Of a DNA stretch of 64,000 nt, positions 1 to 8,958 are shown piece after piece. Position 1 is the stretch's first letter, and every line of letters begins with the position of its first letter. The DNA is from Zeaxanthinibacter sp. PT1. GTDB lineage: Bacteria > Bacteroidota > Bacteroidia > Flavobacteriales > Flavobacteriaceae. Below the pieces are notes generated by a model. That model worked only from the letters and a program-made list of their open reading frames with translations, did no database searches and was not told where the DNA came from. A program made the position numbers and the translations under genes. The stretch is taken from assembly GCF_028464225.1 (NCBI RefSeq), contig NZ_JAQPCN010000006.1:62001-126000 (forward strand), read 5' to 3'.

Positions 1-2000
1 CTGTGAGTGGTGCTATGAACTACTCAAGAACAGATTATAGAACTCCTCCTATCGCATCCTCCAGGGGTAACGGTACAGACGGACTTTCTGTTTATGGTAA
101 CGTTCTCTTTACACCACGTTCAGTGGACTTGATGGGACTTCCTTTTGAAAATCCTATCGATGGCTCCAGTGTTTACTACCGTAATGGTAACGACATTATC
201 AACCCACGATGGACTGCGAAGAACGTAACCTATCGACAGTTGACCAACCGTATCTTCTGGAACGCTCAGTTGAGCTATAACATCAATGATAACCTTAACC
301 TTAACTGGAGAACAGGTCTTGATTTCTACAACGAGCGTAACATTAACGGATCTAATAAAGGTGGGGTAGAATTTACCCAAGCGATCTTCGGATTCTTACA
401 AACCTATGATAACAACAACACCATCTGGGAACATTTCCTTTCATTGAACGGTGATTATGAATTATCAGAAAAGCTGGGAATGACATTCACAGTAGGTGCC
501 ACTTCCCGATCTGACGAATTTGACCGCTCTGGGGTTTCCTCTACCGGGCAGATCGTTTACGGGATCAAAAGGCACTTCAACTACGAGAACCAGACACCAT
601 TGCAATTCTCTCAGAAGAGAAATATTGTAGGTGTTCTTGGACAGGCTACTTTAGACTATGATGATTTCCTTTACCTTAACGTATCGGCAAGAACTGACTG
701 GGTATCTAACCTGACCTCTGAAAATAACAACAAGACGTATCCAGGAGTTAGTTTGTCTTTCCTTCCAACTACCGCCTTTAACGGGCTTCGTAGCGAAGGT
801 GGATTAAATTTCCTTAAGTTACGTGCCAGCTACGGTACATCGGCTACCTTCCCAACAGGGTATCCTACAGTTAACGTAGTACAGCAAAATACCTTAGTTT
901 ACAATGACCCGATCACAGGTGGATCTATCACGACCAACCAGACGGATAACTTCCGTGCCAATCCTGACCTGAAGCCTGAGCTTCTGGAGGAGTACGAAGT
1001 TGGTTTAGAATCACGTATACTGAGGAACAGGGTGTCTATAGATCTTACCTATTTTGACAGGAGGACTAATGACCTGATCGTTACTGAGCCACTTTCCCCT
1101 TCAACCGGGTTCTCTTTCACCCAAAGTAACATTGGGGAGATCAAGAACAGTGGATTTGAAGCTGATCTTGGGGTAGACATCTTTAAAGGACAGAATTTCA
1201 GCTGGAATTCCAGGGTGAACTTCTTTACTAACAACGAGATTGTTACAGAGCAGGAGCAGGATTTCATCGCTTACGCCGGTAGTTTGGCTGTAGGCGGAGG
1301 ATTGTTCAGAGGTTCAAACGCAGCGATCAAAGGTGAGTCCCTGGGTACAATTGTTGGTACTGCTATCGGAAGAGATGCAGACGGAAACTTCCTTGTAAAC
1401 TCTTCAGGTAGCTATGTAGTCGTTGAGCAGGATCTTGACGGAAACGTTCCAATTGTCGGAGACGCTGTTCCTGATTACACCATGAACTTCATTAACACGC
1501 TTAAGTATAAGAACTGGAATCTTGGGGTTCAGGTGAACCACACTAAAGGGGGAGATATCCTTTCCAGTACCATCGGGGTACTTCTGGGTCGTGGTCTTAT
1601 TGTTGAGACAGAAGATCGTCTGGCGACTTACATCCTTCCGGGAGTACAGGAGTCGACTGGTCAGCCTAACAATGTTCAGATCAACAACTCTACGTACTAC
1701 TTTAGCAACCTGTTATTCGGACCTACCGAGACCAGGATATACGATGCTTCTGTAATCCGTTTGCAAGAGGTTTCTTTAGGGTATACATTCCCTAAAAAGT
1801 TCCTAGACAGAACCCCATTTGGATCACTGAGCATCACCGCTCAAGGATTTAACCTGTGGTACGATGCATACAACACTCCTGACGGAGCCAACTTTGACCC
1901 TAACGTACAAGGTGTTGGTATTGGTAACGGGCGAGGATTCGACTTTATCAACGGGCCTAGCTCAAGGAGATATGGAGTCAGTGTTAAAGCCTCTTTCTAA
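1..2000 (+). CDS. SusC/RagA-family TonB-dependent outer-membrane transporter, C-terminal part (5' end outside window)
   Basis: This is the beta-barrel portion of a SusC-like transporter, which imports a ligand captured by its SusD partner using TonB energy. The frame is open from base 3, so the signal peptide, carboxypeptidase-regulatory-like domain and plug lie upstream of the window. The visible 665 residues contain alternating amphipathic strands rich in Asn, Tyr, Phe and Gly, repeated NLNW/NLGV-type strand motifs and a C-terminal Phe (YGVSVKASF), the usual beta-signal of an outer-membrane barrel. The SusD gene follows 26 bases downstream. Codon use favours AAC and other C-ending codons more than neighbouring housekeeping genes, as expected for a highly expressed membrane protein. 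Family assignment is secure; the substrate cannot be read from the sequence. Confidence 0.94.
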   Translation, partial: VSGAMNYSRTDYRTPPIASSRGNGTDGLSVYGNVLFTPRSVDLMGLPFENPIDGSSVYYRNGNDIINPRWTAKNVTYRQLTNRIFWNAQLSYNINDNLNLNWRTGLDFYNERNINGSNKGGVEFTQAIFGFLQTYDNNNTIWEHFLSLNGDYELSEKLGMTFTVGATSRSDEFDRSGVSSTGQIVYGIKRHFNYENQTPLQFSQKRNIVGVLGQATLDYDDFLYLNVSARTDWVSNLTSENNNKTYPGVSLSFLPTTAFNGLRSEGGLNFLKLRASYGTSATFPTGYPTVNVVQQNTLVYNDPITGGSITTNQTDNFRANPDLKPELLEEYEVGLESRILRNRVSIDLTYFDRRTNDLIVTEPLSPSTGFSFTQSNIGEIKNSGFEADLGVDIFKGQNFSWNSRVNFFTNNEIVTEQEQDFIAYAGSLAVGGGLFRGSNAAIKGESLGTIVGTAIGRDADGNFLVNSSGSYVVVEQDLDGNVPIVGDAVPDYTMNFINTLKYKNWNLGVQVNHTKGGDILSSTIGVLLGRGLIVETEDRLATYILPGVQESTGQPNNVQINNSTYYFSNLLFGPTETRIYDASVIRLQEVSLGYTFPKKFLDRTPFGSLSITAQGFNLWYDAYNTPDGANFDPNVQGVGIGNGRGFDFINGPSSRRYGVSVKASF

Positions 2001-2026
2001 TAAAAATTGTTAATGATATAGAAATT

Positions 2027-3697
2027 ATGAAAAAACTATTTAAATATATTACGATTGTCCTTATCACGGGAGGGTTATTCCAGGCCTGTGAAACGACAGA
2101 TTTGGACTTACGTGTGAGTCCGAACGACCTTGCCTCTGACCAGGCAGACCCTAACCTGTTGCTGAATTCTATTCAGTTAGCCTACGCAACCAACCAGGGT
2201 ACGATCAGCGACATTGGCGCTGCAGTAACTCGTATCGACTATATGTTTGGTCGTAACTACTTTAACAACTATTCCGGTGCTACTTTTAACGGCATCTGGG
2301 CACGCTTCTACAGTGGTGGGGGCAACGGTCCAGGAAGAGGAGTAGACGTAGGTATTCTGACCAATATCCAGAACCTGGAGTTGATCGATTCGCAGACCGA
2401 TGTTGATTACTCATTCCACATAGGAGTTGGTAAAGTGCTTGCAGCACACAACCTTTTCCAATTAGCAGATTACCTTGGCCAGGCAGTATGGAGCGAGGCT
2501 TTACAGCCGGTAGAATTTCCTGCTCCTACCCTGGATGACGGTCCTGCGATCTATGCAGCCGCACAAGGCTTATTAAATGAAGCTGAAGCTTTATTAGCTT
2601 CCGGACCTGCTACCCAAGGCGCTACCGATATGTTCTATGGTGGTGACACTGACAAGTGGATCAAGCTGATCAACACCCTTCGTTTAAGGGCTGCCGTTCT
2701 TACAGGTGATACTGCTACTTTTAACAGCATCATCGCAGGCGGAGATTTTATCGCAGACAATGATGATGATTTTCAATTTGCTTACGGTACCAGTGAATTA
2801 CAACCTGATGATCGTCATCCGGATTACGCAGCGGATTATACTCCTTCAGGAGCTAACATTTACCAGTCTAACTGGTTGATGGAAACAATGTTGGATAAAG
2901 GTGATCCGAGAATACGTTACTACTTCTACCGACAGGTAGACGCTACACCAGGTGCAGATGCTCCTGCTAATGAGGAGACTCTTGCATGTTCTCTGGCGGT
3001 GCCACCACAGCACTTCCAGGATGGGGGTTATACTTACTGTAGCGTACCTAATGGATACTGGGGTAGAACTCACGGAAATGACGAAGGAACTCCTCCGGAC
3101 AACTTTACAAGGGTTGCCGTAGGTGTATACCCTGCAGGTGGACGTTTTGATGACAACAGCTTTGGAACCGTTGGCCTAGGATTAGGTGGCGGCGGAGCCG
3201 GAATTGAGCCTATCATTTTAGCTGCTTATGTAGATTTCTGGAGAGGAATCATGGCGAGCAGCCCTGCTGAAAAGGCTAACTTCATGGAAGCTGGTCTCGA
3301 GAAACACATCGCTAAAGTTCAGTCATTCGGTTCTCTTGATAGCAATGCAGATTCTTCAGTTGCACCATCCCAGACAGATGTAGATACATACATTTCCGAT
3401 ACGGTGGCTGCTTATTTAGCTGCAAGCGGAGATGATCAGCAAAACATCTTTGCAGAGCAATATTTTATCACCTTATTTGGTGGAGCGACAGAAGCCTACA
3501 ACTATTACAGGCTGACCGGTTTCCCTACCACTTTGGTACCTAACTGGGAACCAGATCCGGGACCATTCCCAAGATCATTCCTGTATGCACAGAACGAGGT
3601 GATCACCAACCCGAATATCCAACAGAAAACTACGTTGACTGAGCAGGTATTCTGGGACAACAATCCTGCGAGCCCAACATTCCCACCTGCTAATTAA
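2027..3697 (+). CDS. SusD/RagB-family nutrient-binding outer-membrane lipoprotein (SusD-like_2 type)
   Basis: A 556-residue lipoprotein that forms the surface lid of the SusC transporter just upstream. The N-terminus has a lysine n-region, a hydrophobic core and a lipobox ending FQAC, giving lipidated Cys21. The sequence after it (SPNDLASDQADPNLLLNSIQ) and the later LFQLADYLGQAVWSEAL, YNYYRLTGFP and FWDNNPASP segments are typical of the RagB/SusD-like_2 branch rather than classical starch-type SusD. It lies 26 bases after susC and 15 bases before a further lipoprotein gene, so the three form one operon that ends at a strong terminator at 4638-4667. No glycoside hydrolase or lyase is next to it, so the ligand may not be a polysaccharide; that is inference. 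Confidence 0.93.
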   Translation: MKKLFKYITIVLITGGLFQACETTDLDLRVSPNDLASDQADPNLLLNSIQLAYATNQGTISDIGAAVTRIDYMFGRNYFNNYSGATFNGIWARFYSGGGNGPGRGVDVGILTNIQNLELIDSQTDVDYSFHIGVGKVLAAHNLFQLADYLGQAVWSEALQPVEFPAPTLDDGPAIYAAAQGLLNEAEALLASGPATQGATDMFYGGDTDKWIKLINTLRLRAAVLTGDTATFNSIIAGGDFIADNDDDFQFAYGTSELQPDDRHPDYAADYTPSGANIYQSNWLMETMLDKGDPRIRYYFYRQVDATPGADAPANEETLACSLAVPPQHFQDGGYTYCSVPNGYWGRTHGNDEGTPPDNFTRVAVGVYPAGGRFDDNSFGTVGLGLGGGGAGIEPIILAAYVDFWRGIMASSPAEKANFMEAGLEKHIAKVQSFGSLDSNADSSVAPSQTDVDTYISDTVAAYLAASGDDQQNIFAEQYFITLFGGATEAYNYYRLTGFPTTLVPNWEPDPGPFPRSFLYAQNEVITNPNIQQKTTLTEQVFWDNNPASPTFPPAN

Positions 3698-3712
3698 TAA
3701 CTAAGAAGAAAA

Positions 3713-4615
3713 ATGAAAAAGTTTCAAAATAAACTATTAGGAAGTATACTAGCTGGGATCGTTTTGGTATTCGCAGCTTGTGAAGACAGCAATGAGATCG
3801 TGGACCAGGTCACTTCTGGTACTACGAGAGGAGTTGTCCTTAGAACTCTAAACGTACTCTCTAACGAGGTTGCCATTCAGTCTGATGGTACTATAGCTCC
3901 CGGCGCCAGTTTTGGTGTAGAGCTGGAATACCAGGACCACGAAGACGGAGACCTGTTAGCAGAAGTAGAAGTATATGTAGGCTATCGTGATAATACCGCC
4001 GGTGGCACAGATAATGACAAGGCCCAGGTTTTGGCTGCTACCTTGCCTGCGTCTTCATTCAGCACAGGTGATCGTGGATTACCAGTGATCTCTTACACTA
4101 TTAGTGGAGATGAAATGCTAAGCGCTCTAGGCCTGCCTTCTAGTGAGGTAGAAGGAGGAGATCAATTTGAGATCCGTTTTGAAGCAGTACTGACTGACGG
4201 AAGACGTTTTTCTTTCGCCGATAACTCGGGTACTATTACAGGATCTTATTTCAATTCTCCATTCCTGTACACTGCTAATGTAGTTTGTGCACCATCTAAG
4301 CCTACTGCAGGTGTATGGTCACTGGCTATGCAGGATTCATACGGAGACGGATGGAACGGAGCAGCTGTACTTATCACAATTGACGGTGAGACAACTGCTT
4401 ACTCATTAGACAGCATCGGTGAGGCTGTAGCTGGGGTAGCCACCTTTACGGTTGGCGCCGCTGATGAAGTAATTTCAGTTCAGTACCAATCCGGTGATTG
4501 GGACTCGGAAGTTACTTTCCAGCTAACTTCTGCTAACGGTAATACTGTAGTAGATGCAGGACCAAGTCCTTCATCAGGAGTAGAATTATTGGATTACTGT
4601 CCTGATAACCTGTAA
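3713..4615 (+). CDS. Surface lipoprotein of unknown function with C-terminal DSYGDGWNG domain
   Basis: A 300-residue predicted lipoprotein with lipobox VFAAC (Cys23). The residues after the Cys (EDSNE) are acidic and resemble the lipoprotein export signals that send Bacteroidota lipoproteins to the cell surface. The middle (about 45-190) looks like a beta-sandwich segment and carries no motif I recognise. The last 100 residues begin after a Cys and carry WSLAMQDSYGDGWNG, an acidic Gly/Trp motif seen in secreted proteins of this phylum, and end with a second Cys near the terminus (DYCPDN), so a disulfide across this domain is possible. It is the third gene of the SusCD operon, the place usually held by a SusE/SusF-like accessory binding protein. 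A role as accessory ligand-binding protein is inference from position. Confidence 0.72.
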   Translation: MKKFQNKLLGSILAGIVLVFAACEDSNEIVDQVTSGTTRGVVLRTLNVLSNEVAIQSDGTIAPGASFGVELEYQDHEDGDLLAEVEVYVGYRDNTAGGTDNDKAQVLAATLPASSFSTGDRGLPVISYTISGDEMLSALGLPSSEVEGGDQFEIRFEAVLTDGRRFSFADNSGTITGSYFNSPFLYTANVVCAPSKPTAGVWSLAMQDSYGDGWNGAAVLITIDGETTAYSLDSIGEAVAGVATFTVGAADEVISVQYQSGDWDSEVTFQLTSANGNTVVDAGPSPSSGVELLDYCPDNL

Positions 4616-4637
4616 CAGGTAAGGACATCATAAAAAG

Positions 4638-4667
4638 AAACCCGGGCTATTGGCCCGGGTTTTTTTA
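4638..4667 (+). terminator. Rho-independent terminator of the first SusCD operon
   Basis: The stem CCCGGGC (4641-4647) pairs with GCCCGGG (4653-4659) around a five-base loop, is extended by A/T pairs and is followed by a run of seven T. It lies 22 bases after the lipoprotein stop codon and separates the SusCD operon from the next transcription unit. Confidence 0.92.
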
Positions 4668-4797
4668 TTTAATCCAAAAACTTCTTGTGCTTTAAATGAA
4701 CTAGTGTTAATAATGAACATCTTAACATGGTTCCCCTGTTTTTATAAGGTTAAATATTGTATTTTTAAAGCTCTTTTTTACCTCCAATCAAATCCAC

Positions 4798-7700
4798 ATG
4801 TACGCGTATAGAATAATGAAGTCCCGTCTTCCTTATACCTTAACAATAAGATATTTCCTGGTAATGCTTCTGCTTAGCTGCCTTGGCGGCTGCAAAGAAC
4901 AGCCTCATGATGAATCATCGATAGCCGACGCTGAACAACAGCAGATATTTGAGAGGGTAGATCCGGCCACCAGTGGGCTATGGTTTAGCAATGATATCAA
5001 GGAAAATCTTAACACCCTCGAGAATCTCTTTAATTTTGACTACTTCTATAATGGCGCCGGTGTAGGTGTTGAAGATTTGAACAATGATGGACTGCTCGAT
5101 GTCGTATTTTGCGGCAACCAGGTAGGCAATAAGATCTACCTGAACAAAGGAGATCTGCAGTTCACAGACATTACAGAGAGTTCAGGGATTAATATCGGCA
5201 AGAACTGGTCTAACGGGGTCACGTTTGTGGACATCAACAATGATGACTGGATGGACATCTATATCTCCCAGGGAGGACCAAACCCCAGGTTGAGCAGGAA
5301 GAACCTGCTATTCATCAATCAAAAAGACGGGACCTTTAGCGAAGAAGCCGAGCAATACGGCCTGGCGGACATGGGTATAAGTACCCAATCTGCCTTTTTT
5401 GATTACGATAATGACGGGGACCTGGACTGTATCGTGATGAACGAAAATGAATTGTACGGGGTAGATCCCATCAACCTGTACAAAATGATAGCGGAGAACA
5501 AGGAAGCGGAATACTTTAACAGCTCTCACCTTTATCGCAATGACGGAGGAGTCTTTACCGACGTCAGCCGGCAAGCAGGAATACTTCGCCCTATTTTCGG
5601 GCTCGGTCTTATGGTGTCAGACATCAATACCGACGGTCTTTTAGACATCTATATCGCAAGTGATTATTATATCCCGGATGCTCTTTTTATCAACCAGGGT
5701 GATGGCACTTTTAAGGATGAGATAAAAGAATTCACTCAACAGATCTCCTATTATGGAATGGGCATTGATGTAGCCGATATCAACAATGACGGCATGGAGG
5801 ATATCTTTGTCCTGGATATGGCTTCCAGTGATCATTACCGCGCAAAAACCCTGATGGCATCGATGAGCACGGACAGGTTTGATTACCTGGTAAATAAAGC
5901 GGATTTCCACTACCAGTACATGTTCAATTCACTACAGCTGAACCTGGGCAATTCGCACTATAATAACATTGCCCATATGCTGGATATGGGAAGCTCTGAC
6001 TGGAGCTGGACCGTACTGATGTCTGACCTTGACCTTAACGGGGACAAAGATATTTATATCACCAACGGGTATCGCAGGTATGCCCTGGACAATGATCTGC
6101 AGCAAAAAGTCTACAAGGCCCGCCAGCGCTATGGAGACGAGGTGCCCATAGAGGTGAAAACTCAGCTTTATAACGCCATGCCTTCTGAAAAACTTCCCAA
6201 CCTCGTATACCAAAATTCAGGAGAGCTTAAATTCCATGAGGCCGGCCAGGAATGGGGGCTAAACGATCTTTCTTTCAGTAATGGAGCTGCCTTGGGCGAT
6301 CTTGATAACGATGGTGACCTGGACCTTGTGGTAAACAATATGGACGAAAATGCTTTCCTGTACCAGAATCGGTCTGCGGATAAGAAATCCTCCAATTTTC
6401 TCAAGGTAAAGCTCGCTTCGGAAGATTTCGTCAAGGTAACCGTTAAAGCAAATGGGCAACAACAATTCATTGAAACCAAGCGGGTACGGGGGTATATGTC
6501 TGCCCAGGAAAATTCGGCCCATTTTGGGCTTGGCTCGGCTACTAAGGTAGATACATTGATTATCGAATGGCCTGATGGCAAACAAATCAGGAAATTTGGC
6601 GTTGCCAGCAACTCTGTGATCACCGCAAAGCGGGAAGAGGCTGAGTTTACAGAAGAAGCAAGGCCGCAATCACCCTATTTCAGCGCCCTGGACCGGGCAA
6701 CTGTTCAATTGGATCACAGGCACCGGGAAAACGACTATGATGATTTTGAAATGGAAGTACTTCTCCCCTACAAACAGTCGACCATGGGGCCTGCACTGGC
6801 CAAGGCAGACGTGAATGGGGATGGATTGATCGATCTCTATATCGGTGGCGCTTCAGGACAGAGTGGTGCCCTGTTCATACAACAAGAAAGCGGATTTAAA
6901 CAGCTGAATATAGAGGCCTTCCAAGAAGATTCCAGGCAAGAAGATACTGCAGCCGTCTTTTTTGACCTGGAGGGAGACGGGGACCTCGACTTGTATGTAG
7001 TGAGTGGCGGAAACGAATATGAACATCATTCCTCCTACTATGCGGACCGAATTTACCTGAATTCCGGTAATGGGAATTTCAGCAAAGCTGAGTTGCCTGT
7101 GCTGCAGAGTTATGCTGAAAGCGGGCATACGGTTACGGCCATAGACTATGACAAAGACGGTGACCAGGACTTGTTGGTGGGAAACCGGATCATCCCCTGG
7201 AATTTCCCACGCCATGCCCCCTCTACCTTATACCGGAACGATAATGGAACCCTGGTTAACGTGAGTGCAAACGTAGCTCCCGGTTTGGTGGATTTTGGGA
7301 TTATCAATGACATACAGGTTACCGATTTTGACCAGGATGGCTGGGATGATTTCATCGCGGTGGGAGAATGGAGTCCCATAGGTTTCTTTAAAAATGAGCA
7401 GGGAACTTTCAGGCTTGTGAAAGACACCCCGGGTTATACAGGAGAAAAGGGATGGTGGTTCTCTATCACAGAGACCGATGTCAATAATGACGGCTTAAAA
7501 GACTACGTCATCGGTAATGCCGGCAAGAACATCAAATTTAAACCTTCCCCGGAGAAACCTTTTAAGGTATTCGCTACCGATTTTGATAAGAATGGCACCA
7601 ATGATATCGTATTGAGTAAAATTTATAACGGTAAATATGTCCCCGTTCGTGGGCGGGAATGTTCCTCCCAGCAAATGCCGCATATCAAAGAAAAATTTCA

Positions 7701-8187
7701 AACCTACCGTGAGTTTGCAGGAGCTTCCATTGGGGAAGTCCTGGGTAAAGAAATTGATAACTCCTACACCAAAGAAGTTACAGAATTCAGATCTCTACTC
7801 TTGATCAACAAAGGGAATATGAAATTTGAAAAGGTATCACTCCCCGAACAGGCACAAGCTTTTCCCATAATGGATGCTGTATCCATGGATATTAACCAGG
7901 ACGGATATGATGACATGCTTGTTGCCGGCAACCTTTACGAAACCGAGGTAGAAACCCCCAGGCTTGATGCACTTTCAGGGGTTATCCTGATATCAGATAC
8001 CCAGGGAGGCTATAACTCTGTATCTTACGCCCGATCAGGAATTTATGCAGCCGGAAACATAAAACGAATGGTCAGCCTTCCCATGAAGGAAAAAAACCTG
8101 CTGATCATGGCGAGGAACGACGATTTTCCTTTACTTTATAAGTTCAACGAAAGTCATTCCCCTATAATCCAAAATCCTAAAAATTGA
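4798..8187 (+). CDS. Large lipoprotein with FG-GAP/VCBS calcium repeats flanking an ASPIC/UnbV domain (CRTAC1-like)
   Basis: An 1129-residue predicted lipoprotein (hydrophobic segment then CLGGC; start at 4798 or at the ATG at 4816). It carries fourteen DxDxDGxxD-type calcium loops, for example DLNNDGLLD, DYDNDGDLD, DVNGDGLID and DINQDGYDD. Seven lie before residue about 510 and seven after about 670. Between them, around 515-605, is an ASPIC/UnbV domain (FGLGSATKVDTLIIEWPDGK). FG-GAP repeats fold as integrin-like beta-propeller blades, so the layout suggests two seven-bladed propellers joined by the UnbV domain. Such proteins are exported and often sit beside SusCD pairs in marine Bacteroidota; ligand binding or adhesion is the likely role, with no catalytic motif seen. 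Its stop overlaps the start of the next gene (TTGA), so the two are translationally coupled. Confidence 0.85.
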   Translation: MYAYRIMKSRLPYTLTIRYFLVMLLLSCLGGCKEQPHDESSIADAEQQQIFERVDPATSGLWFSNDIKENLNTLENLFNFDYFYNGAGVGVEDLNNDGLLDVVFCGNQVGNKIYLNKGDLQFTDITESSGINIGKNWSNGVTFVDINNDDWMDIYISQGGPNPRLSRKNLLFINQKDGTFSEEAEQYGLADMGISTQSAFFDYDNDGDLDCIVMNENELYGVDPINLYKMIAENKEAEYFNSSHLYRNDGGVFTDVSRQAGILRPIFGLGLMVSDINTDGLLDIYIASDYYIPDALFINQGDGTFKDEIKEFTQQISYYGMGIDVADINNDGMEDIFVLDMASSDHYRAKTLMASMSTDRFDYLVNKADFHYQYMFNSLQLNLGNSHYNNIAHMLDMGSSDWSWTVLMSDLDLNGDKDIYITNGYRRYALDNDLQQKVYKARQRYGDEVPIEVKTQLYNAMPSEKLPNLVYQNSGELKFHEAGQEWGLNDLSFSNGAALGDLDNDGDLDLVVNNMDENAFLYQNRSADKKSSNFLKVKLASEDFVKVTVKANGQQQFIETKRVRGYMSAQENSAHFGLGSATKVDTLIIEWPDGKQIRKFGVASNSVITAKREEAEFTEEARPQSPYFSALDRATVQLDHRHRENDYDDFEMEVLLPYKQSTMGPALAKADVNGDGLIDLYIGGASGQSGALFIQQESGFKQLNIEAFQEDSRQEDTAAVFFDLEGDGDLDLYVVSGGNEYEHHSSYYADRIYLNSGNGNFSKAELPVLQSYAESGHTVTAIDYDKDGDQDLLVGNRIIPWNFPRHAPSTLYRNDNGTLVNVSANVAPGLVDFGIINDIQVTDFDQDGWDDFIAVGEWSPIGFFKNEQGTFRLVKDTPGYTGEKGWWFSITETDVNNDGLKDYVIGNAGKNIKFKPSPEKPFKVFATDFDKNGTNDIVLSKIYNGKYVPVRGRECSSQQMPHIKEKFQTYREFAGASIGEVLGKEIDNSYTKEVTEFRSLLLINKGNMKFEKVSLPEQAQAFPIMDAVSMDINQDGYDDMLVAGNLYETEVETPRLDALSGVILISDTQGGYNSVSYARSGIYAAGNIKRMVSLPMKEKNLLIMARNDDFPLLYKFNESHSPIIQNPKN

Positions 8188-8933
8188 AAAAACTAGTTTT
8201 ATTTGCAACTACGTTCTGCGCCGCAGCGGCCATGAGCGCACAGACCTCAGGTCAGATCCCCACCAACCTTTCAAGCGGTGGCTCCAGTTTTGGCGGGAAC
8301 GCCGCCCAGATCCAGGGACTGCTTGGAAATATCAATGAAGCACAGCGCAAACGCACCTTTGAAAGTGATGACTTTAAAGGCTCCCCGTATACCTCCGATA
8401 TTTTCCTCCCCGCCACTATGTATTACGGGGACGAAAAGATGGGGCAACTATTCTATCGCTATAATGCGCTGAACGAAGAAATAGAGATCAAGATAGATAA
8501 CCTGCCCAATGAACCTATCCAGGCATTAGCAAGGGATAAACAGATCCGGGTAATGACCGGGAAGTATCCACTTTCTTTCAAAACATTTATTGACAAGACC
8601 GGAAAGACCATGAACGGGTACCTGGTCACCCTGGCCGATGAGGGAGATTATAAGTTATTCCGCCGTACCCGAGTAAAGTACACTGAAGGGATGAAGGCCC
8701 AGAATTCGTTCGTCAAAGCAGTTCCCAGTAAATTCACCCAGTTCACGGAATACTTCTTACAGGTTGAAGGAATTGATCGCATTGACGAGATCAAGAATAA
8801 AAACAATGCCTTAATCTCCAGGGTGAAAAATGAAGATAAGGCATCGCTTAAGGCATTTCTGAAAGAAAAAGGCCTGAATATTAAAAATGAGGAGGAGTTT
8901 ATTATTGCCGTACAACACCTCAATTTAAACTAA
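8184..8933 (+). CDS. Secreted protein of unknown function, coupled to the FG-GAP lipoprotein
   Basis: A 249-residue protein that I do not recognise. It begins with a clear signal peptide (KKLVLFATTFCAAAAMSAQ, cleavage expected before the Gln). Its start is a TTG at 8184 that shares bases with the TGA stop of the upstream gene (TTGA), so translation probably depends on re-initiation. The mature part opens with a Ser/Gly/Asn-rich segment, followed by a compact region with YYGDEKMGQLFYRYNALNEEIEIK and a lysine-rich, helical C-terminus ending in HLNLN. There is no lipobox and no transmembrane helix after the signal, so it should be periplasmic or released. Close coupling suggests that it works with the propeller lipoprotein, for example as a partner or chaperone; this is inference. 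Confidence 0.7.
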   Translation: MKKLVLFATTFCAAAAMSAQTSGQIPTNLSSGGSSFGGNAAQIQGLLGNINEAQRKRTFESDDFKGSPYTSDIFLPATMYYGDEKMGQLFYRYNALNEEIEIKIDNLPNEPIQALARDKQIRVMTGKYPLSFKTFIDKTGKTMNGYLVTLADEGDYKLFRRTRVKYTEGMKAQNSFVKAVPSKFTQFTEYFLQVEGIDRIDEIKNKNNALISRVKNEDKASLKAFLKEKGLNIKNEEEFIIAVQHLNLN

Positions 8934-8958
8934 CCCGGTTATACATAAAAGAAATACC

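Noticed and set aside
6168-6669. Long antisense frames inside the FG-GAP lipoprotein gene
   Set aside because: They are shadows of repeated Asp-rich codons; the sense frame has a complete domain structure.
4990-7900. Regularly spaced similar DNA segments that could look like a repeat array
   Set aside because: They encode the DxDxDG loops of one protein, differ at many bases and are not separated by spacers as in a CRISPR array.
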